DNA from: Chinchilla lanigera
Lineage: Eukaryota > Chordata > Mammalia > Rodentia > Chinchillidae
Assembly (NCBI RefSeq): GCF_000276665.1
Contig: NW_004955465.1
Location: forward strand, 6,854,930-6,918,929
Length of the DNA stretch: 64,000 nt
Reading direction: 5' to 3'
The position numbers and the translations under genes were made by a program. Of this stretch, positions 11,667 to 23,103 are shown piece by piece. Positions within the stretch are counted from its first letter, which is position 1, and every line of letters starts with the position of its first letter. The notes below the pieces were generated by a model. That model did no database searches. It saw only the letters and a list, made by a program, of their open reading frames with translations, and was not told where the DNA came from.

Positions 11667-12648
11667 GTAAGTGCATTCTGAGAAAATTAAAAGCGTATAT
11701 AATATTTATTGTTCAATTAATATTGAGGGAGGATATCAGATAGCTACTAGATATTGCTGAATGGAGCTAGAACAAACTTTTATTAGTATTTTGTATACAA
11801 ACAAGTTACCTTTTTATTCAGCAAGTTTGAAAATGTACACAACAGGATGGTGGATATGTAAGATTATATGTGGAACTGGAAGGGAAAATAACAAGAACAT
11901 TTTTGCTAGTTTGGTGTGAATTGAGGTGAGCTTTTTATGCTTTGATTATTTAAACTATTGTTATAATTCTGTTTTAAAACAAAAGCAAAGGGAAAGTACC
12001 CCTTCTCAAACTTTGTACAACCTAGTGATTTAAAAAGTTGTTTTAAAAAATTTCCAAAGTGAATGCCGAATTGTAGTAGTTAAGCTCTTTCCCACATTGA
12101 ATTCCAACATTGTGTCCCCCTAAATGAAAAGATTTAGAGATAAGTACTGTAAACAAAATTTTAGAAGAATCACACTAGTTATGATCTATGGTCTTTGCCA
12201 TGATAGTAATAGAATAACCAATCACCAATTAGATAGCTCATCTTTTGCTTATGTTTTAACGAGAGGAGCAGAAGCCTGTTTGTTTAAAATTTAACTTATT
12301 CAGAAAGTTGGGGTGAGTGGGAGTGAACATTTAAAATGTGGTTGAATCAACCTCATGGTCTCGAAATACAAATGGTTGAAGCTTTTTGTCAGGTGCAGAA
12401 GTCCATGTGAAGAATAATCTAAAAACATAGAACATAGGACATAAATTTTTGAATTGTGTTTTCCAATGGTGACTGCAGTGGGAGAAGCACAGAACTCACT
12501 GCTTGGGTCCGTAGGTGCTGACTGGACCCATGGAAAGCACTGGCCCAGCACCTGGTGCAGCGGACTCTTCCGACGAATGACGAATGTTAGCCATTCTTAG
12601 CATGGGTGGCGAGACAGCAGGAAGAAGTCCAATTCGTTCTTCCTTTTT
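11667..12648. other. AT-rich unassigned sequence
   Basis: Low-GC DNA with no long frame. No named repeat or gene feature is evident. Confidence 0.55.
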
Positions 12649-12734
12649 TATGCTTTTGCAGTGCTGAGGATCGAACCCAGGGTCTGGCGCATGCTAGGCA
12701 AGTGCTCTGCCATGAGCTACAGCCCCAGTCCCTC
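12649..12734 (-). repeat. ID SINE
   Basis: The plus strand shows 'gtgctgaggatcgaaccc', 'gcatgctaggcaagtgctc' and 'gagctacagccccagtcc', the complement of an ID element with recognisable A and B boxes. It is one of the better kept older ID copies. Confidence 0.85.
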
Positions 12735-13140
12735 AATTATCAATCCGGATGGTGATAGGGAGTCGAGCAATTATGGCCTTTCCATTTCCTGCAAGCCTGT
12801 CCAGCTCACTGTTTCATGCAGGATGAAAATTTTTGGCAAAATTTACTACCAATTTTAAGTCTTCATAGAATACTTTAGGCAGAAGGCAGTTCTCCAGTGC
12901 TTGATGAGTGGTTCTTTTCTTTTTTTTTTACATTAATATCCATCCAACAAAATGATGAAGTACACACTGGCCATCCGAAGTGTCAGGAATGATCAATAAA
13001 CAATGACAAAAGACCTTCTACCTCCTCACAATAAACACTGGCGCTCCTTCTCACCACCTCCCTTGACAAACACCAGCTGGAGCCAGCATTCTCATTCTCG
13101 ACAGGCCCTCACTGCTGTGATGTCAGATCAAGTTGGTGAT
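12735..13140. other. Unassigned sequence
   Basis: A short T-run near 12920 is the only simple feature. No gene or mobile element recognised. Confidence 0.5.
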
Positions 13141-13312
13141 CTCTCTTTTCCTCTCCTCTCCTCTCCTCTCCTCTCCTCTCCTCTCCTCNNNNNNNNNNNN
13201 NNNNNNNNNNNNNNNNNNNNNNNNNNNNNNNNNNNNNNNNNNNNNNNNNNNNNNNNNNNNNNNNNNNNNNNNNNNNNNNNNNNNNNNNTCCCCTCCCCTC
13301 CCCTCCCCTCAA
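13141..13312. repeat. Pyrimidine microsatellite containing an assembly gap
   Basis: The left flank is (CTCTC)n and related pentamers up to 13188. Then come exactly 100 N (13189-13288), and the right flank is (TCCCC)n up to about 13311. The repeat unit differs on the two sides. The round 100-N size suggests a gap of unknown length. Frames drawn across the N run are artefacts. Confidence 0.98.
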
Positions 13313-14359
13313 TTCACTTTCCTTGCCTCTCGGCTCAGAAAATGGTCTAAGATGTTGTCCTACTCTATGCCAAGAGCTAGGAGTAGACAGATGAGCAAGT
13401 GGGGAAGAATATTTTATTCAAAGAAAATACCCACAAGCCAAAGCAAGGATATGCAGAAATGCATAGTCCTGTACAGGCACAGATAGTGGTTTTGTGTGGT
13501 TGAGAGATTCTAAAGTGTAGGGCTCCCTAAGGAGGTAGAAGACAGAGGGGACTGTAGAAGGATACATCCTATGCAAGGTTAGACTGCTGCAGGTTGAGCT
13601 CCCCAGACGCTAAGATGGAGTTATGCGCCAAGATGTTTGTTAGACACACTGGCCAATGGAAGAGGAGGAGGCAGGGCTGGGCAGAGGGAGAAGCAGAGTC
13701 ACACTCAGGTTCTCTTAGTCAAAAGCTTCCACCACCCTGGCAGGGAACCTTGTTTTCCTCCTCACTGTGTCACTGGGAGAATGTGCTGTCTGACAGCATG
13801 CTGGGAATTCAACCCTCTGTGGGCCTTTAAGCTGCTAGAGTCCTTGCAGGGCCCTTGTGGGGTTGGTGGGGTCCAATGAAGAATCAGCTCTTGTGAACTC
13901 CCCTCCTAGCTGTGCTCCAGAGATCTATCTTGTGAAGTCAAGGCAGCAGCTTGTTAGGCTAACGGCACTCAGAGACTAGACAGTGATCTTTTCCAGGAGG
14001 ATGGGTTTGGACAACTGCAGACTTTTGACTTTCTTGTGAGCATGGAAGTGACTTGCTTCTATCTCCATGCCCTCTCTGTTGAATCACTGGCCATGTAGTC
14101 ACACTTGACATTCCAGTGACCCATAAGAAGGGCTTTGAACAGCACATGAAGAAACCAGCAGGGCAGAGTCCAGCTCTAGTGTGAGTTCACTGTGAAGAAA
14201 ACTAGTCCCTGAGAGCTATTGGTTGTAGAAGGTGGGTAAGGCTGAAGAAGGGCAGGGAGAATAGAGGAGGGCTGTAATTGCTTAGTCTTATTACTGGGCT
14301 CTATCAAATACCCACCTTGTGTTCAACACCATGTTGCCTGGACTTGGCTCCCGGTAAGG
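13313..14359. other. Unassigned sequence, no gene seen
   Basis: Moderate GC with frames up to 80 codons and no recognisable domain. No SINE or LTR signature is visible. Confidence 0.5.
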
Positions 14360-14662
14360 TGTGTTGGTGATCCTTCTGTTGCTGGGACCAAATTCTTAAC
14401 ATATATGTTTCAAAGGAAAAAAAAATTTAGTTTGGTTCATGGTTTCAAAAGTTTCGTACCATGGTTGGCTGGCTCAATGACAGAAGAGAGTAGTGTAGGA
14501 AAGCTGCTAACTTCATGGTAGTGAGGAAGCAGAGAGAGATAGAAGGAAGCAGAGAGAGAAGAAAGGCCTGGGATGAGATGTGTCCTTTGAAAGTACAACC
14601 CCAGTGACCTGCTTCCTCTAATTGCTCCCCACCTTCTACTAGTTCATTCAGCAAAGAAATCA
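14360..14662 (-). repeat. MaLR-type LTR, truncated
   Basis: Reverse-complement LTR: 'tgatccttctgttgctggga' leads into 'tggttcatggtttcaaaag', then 'ccatggttggctggctcaa' and 'cccagtgacctgcttcctc'. The far end is missing, and a B1-ID fragment follows directly. Confidence 0.65.
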
Positions 14663-14825
14663 CCAATGGATTAGTAAGTCTGAGTCCAGTCTGGGAATTT
14701 AACAATTTAGTAAGACCTTGTCTCATAAGTGGCAGGGGAGGGGCCAGGGATTTAGCTCAGTGTAAACATCCTGGGTTCAGTCACTAGTAATGCCTAAAAA
14801 CAAACAAACAAAACCAAAACAAAGC
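14663..14825 (+). repeat. 3' part of a B1-ID composite SINE
   Basis: The 3' end of a B1 half (gagtccagtctggg...agaccttgtctcat) is joined to an ID half ('ggggccagggatttagctca', then 'cctgggttcagtcactagta') and an A-rich tail with caaa units. The B1 5' part is absent. Confidence 0.7.
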
Positions 14826-14897
14826 AAAAAACTAAAGTGCTTAGAAAGAGGTCTACCATAGTGTGAATCCCAGAAAAGCTATCTATTATGGTAATGA

Positions 14898-15060
14898 TTT
14901 TTTTTTTTTTTTTTTGGTCTTTTTGAGACAAGGTTTCCTGATGCAGTTTAGACTGGCCTTCAACTCTGTAGCCCAGGCTGGCCTTGAACTCACAGCGATC
15001 CTCCTGCCCCAGCCTTCAGAGTGCTTGGATTATAGGTGTATACCACCATGCCCAATTATA
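14898..15060 (-). repeat. B1 SINE with A tail
   Basis: The plus strand opens with a run of about 18 T and continues 'tttttgagacaaggtttcct', 'ggcctTCAACTCTGTAGCCC', then 'gccttgaactcacagcgatc' and 'ataccaccatgcccaatt'. This is a complete reverse-oriented B1 (7SL-derived) whose A tail gives the T run. Confidence 0.9.
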
Positions 15061-16600
15061 ATGATGACTTAAAAACTACTTAAAAATATATACATATCAC
15101 TAAACATTTAAGACCCTGGAATCCGTTGAAGAAAGGAGGATTTGTTGGGAAAAAAAAGATGGGGATGGATGTGACACTTACTTCCTCCATTTATTTTACT
15201 AAATTTTGTAATATACACCAGGTGCTGGGTGCTATGTGTAACCATGGGATTTCCTAAACAAAATGTAGTTCTTACCCCCAGGTGATACACAGAGTAGCAG
15301 AAAGTAATACACTTAAGTGAAATATGACAATATAATGTCATGTGCACTACACAACAGTCCTAAAACCATAGGTAGGACTGTAACCTATATGTATTATTTT
15401 TTTTCTTTACCTATATACCTATTTTAAACTTTAACTTATAAATTATATGCAGTAAGAAGTTAAAAACAATTGCTAACAATGGCATAGAACATCTATAGAA
15501 ATATATTGCAAAAAGAGTCATTTTGTAGCCCATACCTTCTGAAATTTCTATGAAGCCCTCTCAAAAGATTTTATTGTGCTGTACTTAACCTTCTTGATGT
15601 GGGGTGCTAATTAGAGGAAGCACTTACACCTTTTTTTGGCATATCTGAATTACACACCATTACTCTTGTGTTTTAGGGCCACTTAATAAGTACAATCAGG
15701 GTCACATGAGCGCAAGCCCCAAGATAGGGCACTGTTGATATGATAACTGAGGTTATCAGACATAAACTAAGACATTACCAGGAGGGTAGCATAGACACCA
15801 AGGATACATTGCACACATTCCATCACAACAATCCACTTTAAAACTTAGGAACTTTTTATTTCTGGAGTTTTCCACTTAATATTTTCAGGCTAGGTTGATT
15901 GCAGGTAGCTAGAATTGCAGAAAATGAAACCATGGATAAGGGGAGCTGCTGCGTTTGAGGCATCTGGAGATGGCCATGGGAAGCAGCTGCCTGTGAGGGA
16001 GGCTGTAGGCAAGAGGGCATGGAGTATGGAAGAAAATGGGGCTTGGGGAGCCCATTTTAGGGGGTTCCTTCTTCATGGGCACACAGAGGACTCAAAGTGA
16101 GCACTCACTCTAGCTCTATGAAAACCAGCACTTACATCCTGACAAGATCCCTGGGGGACTCGTTTGATCACTGAAGTTGGAGACCATGAAAGTCTGGAAC
16201 AGTCTGAGGTGGGCTGCAAGAAAAAGACTCATGCCTGGCTTTGAGGCTGAGGGTTGCTCAGGTCTAAGACCCTGTCCTTGGGAGTTTGGAAAAGTTCATC
16301 CGGCTTTCTTTAGTCAGGATATTTGAATTGTCTCTTGTCTGCAAGTGCTGAAAAATCATGATGATCAGATTTTCATGTCCAGTCTAAGACCCCATTGGAA
16401 GATATAAGCTATTTCCACAGTTCTCTGTCCTAGCAGGATTTCTCCTGGATTAAATTAACAACCTTACTTGTGACCTTGAATTTCTAAATCTTTCTCCAGT
16501 CTATCCTTCCAGAAGTTTTAAAATTTGTGCCTGGTTCTCATTCTTTTGGAGGGACCTCTTTAAAAAAAATGTATTGCCCTAAATGAATAGGCCTCTAGGC
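15061..16600. other. Unassigned sequence, no gene seen
   Basis: AT-rich in the first 600 bases and more balanced after 15700. Short frames only (up to 79 codons). No mobile element recognised. Confidence 0.5.
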
Positions 16601-16943
16601 ATCTGCTGCAAATTGAATGGGACCCCATAAATTCCTGTGTTGGGAACTTAACCCCCAAATTCCTCTGGCAATGACATTTGGAGGCAGAGCCGGTGAGAGA
16701 TGATTAGCATCAAATGAGGTCATGAGGATGGGCGCCCCAGGGTGGCACTAGTGGCGCCCTCTGTCTTGCTCTGCGATGCCCTCTACCATGCTATGCTGTA
16801 GCAGGAAAGGCCTTGCCAGATGCCAACAGGATGCCAGTACCATGCTCTTGAATTTCACCACCTCCAGAACCATAAACCAAATAAACATCAAATCTTTACC
16901 TGGTGTCAACTATTTTGTTACAGCAACAGATATCAGACTAAGT
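16601..16943 (+). repeat. MaLR-type LTR
   Basis: It begins 'ctgctgcaaattgaatggga' and continues with a 'ccccataaattcctgtgttg' block. The end reads agaaccataaaccaaataaacatc...caactattttgttacagcaacagatatcagactaa. The typical 3' end with aataaa is kept. Confidence 0.75.
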
Positions 16944-17454
16944 CGGCATCAAAGACTTTTTATAAAATCTAAAAATGCATCTTGTAGCTCTGCCCCTGCA
17001 CTTTTCTCCAGCTGTTGTAGAACTGGTATGATATTTCAATAATGTTTAAGAAGAGCCAGTGAAAATCATAAGCAGTGTCTTTTCTCTTTTCAACTTCATA
17101 TGAGAACTTAAAAAACACATGTCTGCAAAACTGCCTGGGTGCATCGGTTCTGGAACCAAATAGCTCATCAGTCAGTATATGAGCAGGACACACTGTTCTC
17201 ACAAAGCAAATGCTCTGCCAAGCAGTTAATCATCCCCTCATCGCAACTCAGGGAAGGAAAGAGATGAAGGTCACATTGGATAGTGTTGGTAGAAGTGGAG
17301 TATGGTTTTCTTAGCCTAATATATTGACTATATATCTGAAGGAAACACTATTAGAACCTGTTTAGAAAAAACAAATAAACCAAAAATGTCTCACCAAATA
17401 AAAGGACATTACAGCAGATAAAGGAGGATTGTGTAGTAAAGCATAGTAGTTAGA
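16944..17454. other. Unassigned sequence
   Basis: No gene or named repeat recognised. Confidence 0.45.
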
Positions 17455-17665
17455 CTGGGTCTCTTAGCATTGGCACTATTTACTGTTGAGGCTGATTCTT
17501 TGTCATAGGGCTGTTCTGTTACGTGATATTCAGTAGCATCTCTGGCCTGTACCCCCTAGATGCCAGTGGCATCACCTCTTTTGTGACAACCAGATATGTC
17601 TCTAGATGTTGCCAAGTGACCAGAGGTTGAGATGGGGGAAAGATATCCTTGGACAAAGACCACTG
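17455..17665 (-). mobile_element. MER20-like hAT element
   Basis: The plus strand shows 'ggcactatttactgttgagg', 'gtagcatctctggcctgtac', 'agatgccagtggcatcacc' and 'gtctctagatgttgccaag', in the order of the reverse complement of MER20, a nonautonomous hAT-Charlie repeat of about 219 bases. The end near 'aaagaccactg' gives the terminal repeat. Confidence 0.7.
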
Positions 17666-17785
17666 AATTTAAGACTGAACAATAAAGGATTCACATCCTA
17701 GTTTTACTACCTATTATGTCTGCAATTTTTGATAAGTCTTTTAGTGTGTCTTGAGCTGTAATGACAGGCATTATAATTTGGGAGC
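17666..17785 (+). repeat. MIR fragment
   Basis: 'attcacatcctagttttact' followed by 'gataagtcttttagtgtgtc' follows the MIR core layout. The copy is short and diverged. Confidence 0.5.
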
Positions 17786-18152
17786 CATGGTTTGAAGTGG
17801 TTTGTGTTTTCCCAAAGGCTCATGTGCAGGGAAATTGCTCCTGGGATGGCAATATTGGAAGGTGGTGTGTACCTTTAAGAGGCGGGGCCCAGTGGGAAGT
17901 CCTTAGGTCACTGTAGACATGGTCTCAAAGGAATTGTGGGATATCAGTCTTCGCTAAGACATCTTAGCTCACTCTGACTTGGGTTCTGGCTAATGCTATC
18001 CTTCATCTGCCATGGGGTCCTCACCAGAACTGAACTGATGCAGGCACCAGGCTCATGAGCATCCCAACTATGAAGGAGATAAACTTCTTTTCTTCATAAG
18101 TATCCCATAGCAAGTATTTTGTTATAGTGACAAAGAGCTGGCTAGCATACAA
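17786..18152 (+). repeat. MaLR-type LTR
   Basis: It starts 'tggtttgaagtggtttgtg', then 'cccaaaggctcatgtgcagg' and 'cctttaagaggcggggccca'. It ends with a 'tagtgacaaagagctggcta' motif. This is one of the clearer sense-oriented LTRs in the window. Confidence 0.85.
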
Positions 18153-19899
18153 GGATATGTCACAAGACCACTATGAGATTAACATTAATAGGCATCCCCT
18201 AGTACCTGCTAAGTGTTCAATAAGTATGGACTGTTTTGAGGATGATAATGGCATCCTCTCACCCAAGGCAAAACTCTGTCACCAATAAACTGGATTGATG
18301 CATTGATAAGGAGATTAAAGACTTGGCCCTCATGTCACATTATCGCACAAAGAAACGAAAGCCTTCGTGTGCCCTACATTTACGCCTAGCTAGAAGAAAA
18401 GCACCACATACACTGGATTAGCAGAGGAGCTCTGGAAATTCTGAAGGACTCAGCCTTAATAGGGGCACTGGACTTGACCTTGGAAATCTGGAAAACAACG
18501 GGGCACAGTGTAAACAGAGGAAAAGCAGAACAGAGGGCCTTTTAGAAAAGCTGTGAGGCTAAAACAAAATCCTCCCTTGCTGTAGAAAACACACTGTCTA
18601 ATTTAAGCGTCTTATTTAGAAGTTCCTTGGGAAGTCTGAAGTAACTGCTCATCTGTGCTGAAGGCGCTAATAGCAGCTCCTCCTTGCCACTTGGAATTTC
18701 ACAGGATTCCTGAGGACAGGAGCAGAAACATCCCTGAGCTCTAGGCTGGGGCTGGGGTTAGGGGTGGGGGGGTGGGGGAGGGTCACAGAAGAGAGGTGAC
18801 TCAACAGCCACTGGCTGATTGATTTTATTATGGATGCATAAATCAAGCGAGATGTGAACTTTAAACTGATTGCAACACATTGCATTATCAGTGTGTTCTC
18901 TGATTATTTAATTTTTGATCTGATCTTATCTCTTGTTTCCCAAGATGCATCTGAAATGTTTCATGCCCATAGCTTCAATCACCTTTTCTTTTCTTCTGCC
19001 AGGGTTCCATGTTCCCAGAGCATGTGCAGATGGGGAAAATTTTACATAGCACAAGTTAGCACTTTTGGGGCCTCTCCCTTGCCTGTAGCAAATTCTTTAT
19101 GCTTTGGAAGAAAAATCCATCTCCCTTAAGCTACCTTTGCTTTTTGGGTATATCTTTAATTACCACAATCATCACAAGGCCTTGGTTTATTTTTACATAT
19201 TACTCATCCATTTATTTCTTTTATATTTCATTTGATCCTCTATGTTATGTAAGTCTTAAAACCTCAGCATCAACGTCAATGTTCTGGGTTATTTTTCATA
19301 CCAAAGACTCAGAAATGCCAATCTACTTATGTACCTGGCTCTAATTCTTCTTTTTTCTATGATAGTTCAATTCGTCAGGATCCTGGTAAGAATAAGTGGT
19401 TGAACTAAAAAGAATGTTAATGGAATACTTCGGGTAGAATTAAGGGCAACAACCGGGAAGCTGAGGCACCTGGGACCAGGAACGGTGAAAAGCCTTTACC
19501 ACCCCGAGGCCCAAAGAACCATGAAACAATGGGGACAGAATGGGAAGAGCCTAATAAGAAATGGGCTCCCGCAGGAGGTAACCACATGGGAACATGGCCA
19601 GCAGCAGGCTCTTGGGAGCAGAGGGAGCTAAGAGAACAAATGCCCCCATGTTTCTCTTCCCGTCTTTGGTTTCCTGATAGTACTTCTGGTTGGCCAATCT
19701 GCCAGTCCAGTTCAGAGATCTTAGCCTCTCTGTGATGGGGGTGGGGTTGGGGTGGGAGGCAGAGACTATGTCTGGATTGAGATAAGGATAAGGCACCCAT
19801 AGAATCTCTGACATCAACCTCGTCTTCACTTTAAGTTATTAAAAGTCCCACTAGCTTGTCACTAAATGAAAAATCCTCAGTAGATTTTCAGTGGTGAGG
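18153..19899. other. Unassigned, probably single-copy sequence
   Basis: There is no repeat signature over most of this stretch and no frame above 127 codons. The part around 18540-18960 has low repeat content and a dense set of homeodomain-, POU- and C/EBP-like words (listed separately). A G-rich run lies at 18745-18780. No exon is supported. Confidence 0.5.
18800..18930. promoter_or_regulatory. Candidate regulatory motif cluster
   Basis: Within 130 bases the sequence shows ctgattgattttattatgg (PBX/HOX-like tgattgat and tttattatgg), atgcataaat (POU-like), 'tgattgcaacac' (C/EBP-like) and tgattatttaat. This is a composition-based guess. Without alignment to other mammals it is only a candidate enhancer. 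Confidence 0.2.
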
Positions 19900-19998
19900 G
19901 CACTAACTTATGTATTTAACACTATATCATTATTGTAGTATGCAGTCCTTCTCCTTCTACTTATAAAGAAAAAGTTAACTGTAAAACAATCTTCCATG

Positions 19999-20071
19999 TG
20001 ACCCTGGCATCAGCCTTATGTATTTTGAGACCACTGTGTCCCTTGACTGCATCCAGATGGCCCACTGAGTG
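19999..20071 (+). repeat. Left arm of 73-base inverted repeat
   Basis: It reads from 'tgaccctggcatcagcctta' to 'tggcccactgagtg'. Its reverse complement is present at 20449-20520 with two substitutions and one single-base gap. The loop between the arms is 377 bases. Confidence 0.95.
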
Positions 20072-20448
20072 GGACCAAGTGCTGTTTATCTTGAGCACAC
20101 CATCAGCTTGTCAGGACACCTTTGGGCTGGGCTTCCCTCTCCATTTTTGCTCACTGCGATCACAAAATAAACTAACACATGCACCACATAACAATGCTTT
20201 ATTCAGTGATGGCTACATAGATAATGACAGCTTCATTATGAGGCTGAAAATTTCTGTTGTCTAGTGATGTCATAGTGCATGCATTTGTCATGGGCTCATA
20301 TTGAGGTTGGTGTCAACACAACTTCTGCATTCCCAGGTCCCTAAAAGTATAGCACATGCAATTATGCAATTATTCATTGTACTTGATGGTAACAAACAAC
20401 TATGTTACTAACTTATGTTAGAGTTAAATCTGAATGATGCACGTCAGT

Positions 20449-20520
20449 CACTCAGTGGGCATCTGGATGCAGTCAAGGGACACAGTGAACTCAAAATACA
20501 TAAGGCTGATGCCAGGGTCA
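20449..20520 (-). repeat. Right arm of 73-base inverted repeat
   Basis: It reads from 'cactcagtgggcatctggat' to 'gctgatgccagggtca' and pairs with 19999-20071. Similarity stops at the arm ends on both sides, so the duplicated segment is sharply bounded. Confidence 0.95.
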
Positions 20521-20579
20521 AAAGGTGAAATAGAAACACCTTGTCTGTACAACTCTGCATAAAGAAGGATAAGCTTGTG

Positions 20580-20900
20580 TCATTAGTAGGAAAATGTGTG
20601 CACCTCAAACCACCATGTTAAGTGAAATAAATCAGATGCACAAGCTAAATACCACATGGTTTCTCTTATCTGAGAAACCCAAAATATAAATAAAGAGCAA
20701 AAAAAAAAAAAGATAGATAATAGGAAGCAGGGAGATCCATCTTTTGCAAACTGGAGGGGGACCAAGAGAGGGAGCGATGGGGAAGGAAAGGAGAAGGGGA
20801 CATAAAAAGAATGAAGCCGTGTTGTGTACCGGGACCAGCTCCCATAAGGAATGTAATCATGGTGTGCTGCAAACATGGGCTAAAAAATACAAAAACTTTA
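20580..20900 (+). mobile_element. L1 3' end, 5' truncated
   Basis: 'accatgttaagtgaaataaa' followed by 'ggtttctcttatctgagaaa', then an A-rich run and a purine-rich block (gggagcgatggggaagg), is the rodent L1 3' UTR layout. The same block occurs at 63510-63720. It has no coding capacity. Confidence 0.7.
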
Positions 20901-22706
20901 AAAACTAGTTTGGCTGATTCTATGCAGTGTTTCCATTCTTTCAGTAAGAATAAAATACACATTTTACACTTATAGCTTTATATTTGTAGCATATACGAGC
21001 TACAAAGTACAAATTATATAACTGTGGTGATTCTGCCTACCCATTGACTGCTCTTGTATTTGCATGGAAAATTGTCATCATACAATATGAACAGGAAGAT
21101 TTTGAAATTATTTATTTATTGTTCTTTTTATGAGTACATTTATGGGTACATTTTAGAGATACATAGTGATAACATTCATCACAGAGAATTTGTACCTGTT
21201 CATAACGTATCTTGATTTCTCTTTTTCTCCATTCCCACTCCCCTCCCTTCAACCTCTATTCCCCTTCTTATTTACAAAAGCTTTGTTTCCATTTTTTCCT
21301 TATATTCTTCCTTTTTCTTGTCCCTTCCTTCCTTTCCTCTTCCCCTGTCCCTGTTTCCCTTCTCATTTGGACATTTTCTTCCCATTTCCCAATATCTATT
21401 ATACATGTTGGTCCTTATTTACACTTTTATTTTCTCACACCAGAGGAAAAAATGTGGTATTTAAACATGTGTGTCCAATTTATTTCACTTAAGTGTATGG
21501 TCTCAAGGTGTATTCATTTAGCTAGAAATGTCTCAAGTATATCCTTCTTTATGGCTAAGTAGTCTTCCACTATATAAAAAAAATCTACACCTTCTTTATC
21601 CATTTATTGGTTGATGGGCATTTGGGCTATTTACAAGATTTAACTATTACAAGCTGTGCTGCTATAAACATGGGTGTGCCTGTATCACTGTGGTATGATG
21701 CTTTTAACTCTTTCATGAAGATAACAAGGAGGGAAGAGTTGGGTTGAATGGAATGGCTAGTTTTAGTTTTTTGAGGAGTCTCCACACTGATTTCCACAGT
21801 GGCTGCACCAGTCTACACTCCCACCAGCAGTGGAGAAGGGCTCAGTTTTTCTCATAACTTCACCAGCATTTGTTGTTATTGGTTGATTTCTTGATAATAT
21901 CCGTGCTTTCTGGGGTGAGATGGAATCTCAGTGTTGTTTTAGTTTGCATCTCTTGAATGACCTGTGATGTTGGACACTTTTTCATATATTTATTTGTCAT
22001 TTCCTACTTCTTCATCTGAGAAGACTGTATTTATCTCAGATGCCCATTTTTGGATTGAATCTTTAAATTTGGGGGGTTTGATTCTTTTTTTGAGTTCTTT
22101 GTATATTCTAGATATTAGTCATTTGAGAAACAGCTGTTGAAAATTTTTCCCCCACTCTGTTGGTGGTTTCTTTTGCTGTGCAAAAGCTTTTTAGTAAGAT
22201 GACATCCCAGTTGTTGATTCTTTGTGATATTTCCTGTGTGACTGGGATTTTGTTCATAAAGTCTTTGCCTACAGCAATGTCTTCAAGAGTTCTACCTATT
22301 CTCTCTTCCAGAAGATTTATGTTTCTGTTTTAATATTTAGGTCTTTGATCCATTCGGATTTTAGCTTAGTGCATGGTGACAGACATGGGTCTAATTTTGT
22401 CTTCAGTATGTGAAAGCCAGTTTTTCCAGCATCATTTATTAAAGAAGCTATCTTCATTCCACTGAAGGTGTTTCACCCCTTTTTTGAAGATAAGGTGGCC
22501 AAATGTGTTTGGGATTGTTTCTGCAGCATCTAATCTGTCACTGATCCTTGGGTCTGTTTTTTCTTTTTTTTTTTTTTTTCCAGTACCATATCATTTTTTT
22601 TTTAAATCACAGTAGTTTTGTAATATAATTTCAAGTAAGGAATTGTGATTCTCTTCTGCCTTGCCAATTTGTTGCCCAGAATTGCTTTTGCTATTCTAGG
22701 GCTCTT

Positions 22707-22931
22707 CTAGCTCCAAATGAATTTTAAGACTGTTTTCTCTAATTCTGTGACACATGCTATTGGTATTTTGATTGGAATTGCAATAAATCTGTATAAATCT
22801 GTATACTGGTTCTTCCTACCCAAGAACAAGGGATATCTACATTTTCTGATAGCCTCTTTGATCTTTTTCAGAATACTGTAGTTTTTAATGTAAAGGTCTT
22901 TTACTTCCTTTGTAAATTGATTCCTCGACAT
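22707..22931 (-). pseudogene. L1 ORF2 C-terminal fragment
   Basis: The reverse translation contains a KEVKDLYIKNY segment, an IPIKIP segment and TVLKFIW, which belong to the part of L1 ORF2 downstream of the reverse transcriptase core. It is a fragment of 75 codons within a decayed element, with stops on both sides. Confidence 0.85.
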
Positions 22932-23019
22932 TTCATTTTTTAGGATGCTATTGTGAAAGGAGTTGTTTCCCTAATTTCTCTCTCAGTGAGTTTCTTATTT
23001 GTGTACAGGAATGCTATGG

Positions 23020-23056
<37 letters not shown>

Positions 23057-23103
23057 TTATTGAGAAAGGGTTTTACTACGCAGTTTAGGCTGGCCCTCAA
23101 CTC
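23020..23103. repeat. (TG)n plus B1 fragment at the L1 deletion point
   Basis: A tg tract of about 35 bases (23020-23055) is followed by 'tgagaaagggttttactacg' and 'aggctggccctcaactca', the 5' part of a reverse B1. L1 ORF2 sequence on the two sides is not contiguous: about 200 codons, including the catalytic motif region, are absent. Confidence 0.75.

Larger units (their letters stand above)
19900..20520. repeat. Rearranged old interspersed repeat with inverted arms
   Basis: The block with 'cttctacttataaagaaaa' (about 19950) and the block with 'ctgttgtctagtgatgtcat' (about 20257) belong to one mammalian repeat, found in normal order at 55656-56085. Here the tail lies upstream of the head. 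A 73-base segment at 19999-20071 reappears inverted at 20449-20520. I do not recognise the family name with certainty. Confidence 0.7.

Noticed and set aside
13003..13486. Open frames spanning the N run
   Set aside because: They are artefacts of unknown bases and of a pyrimidine microsatellite.
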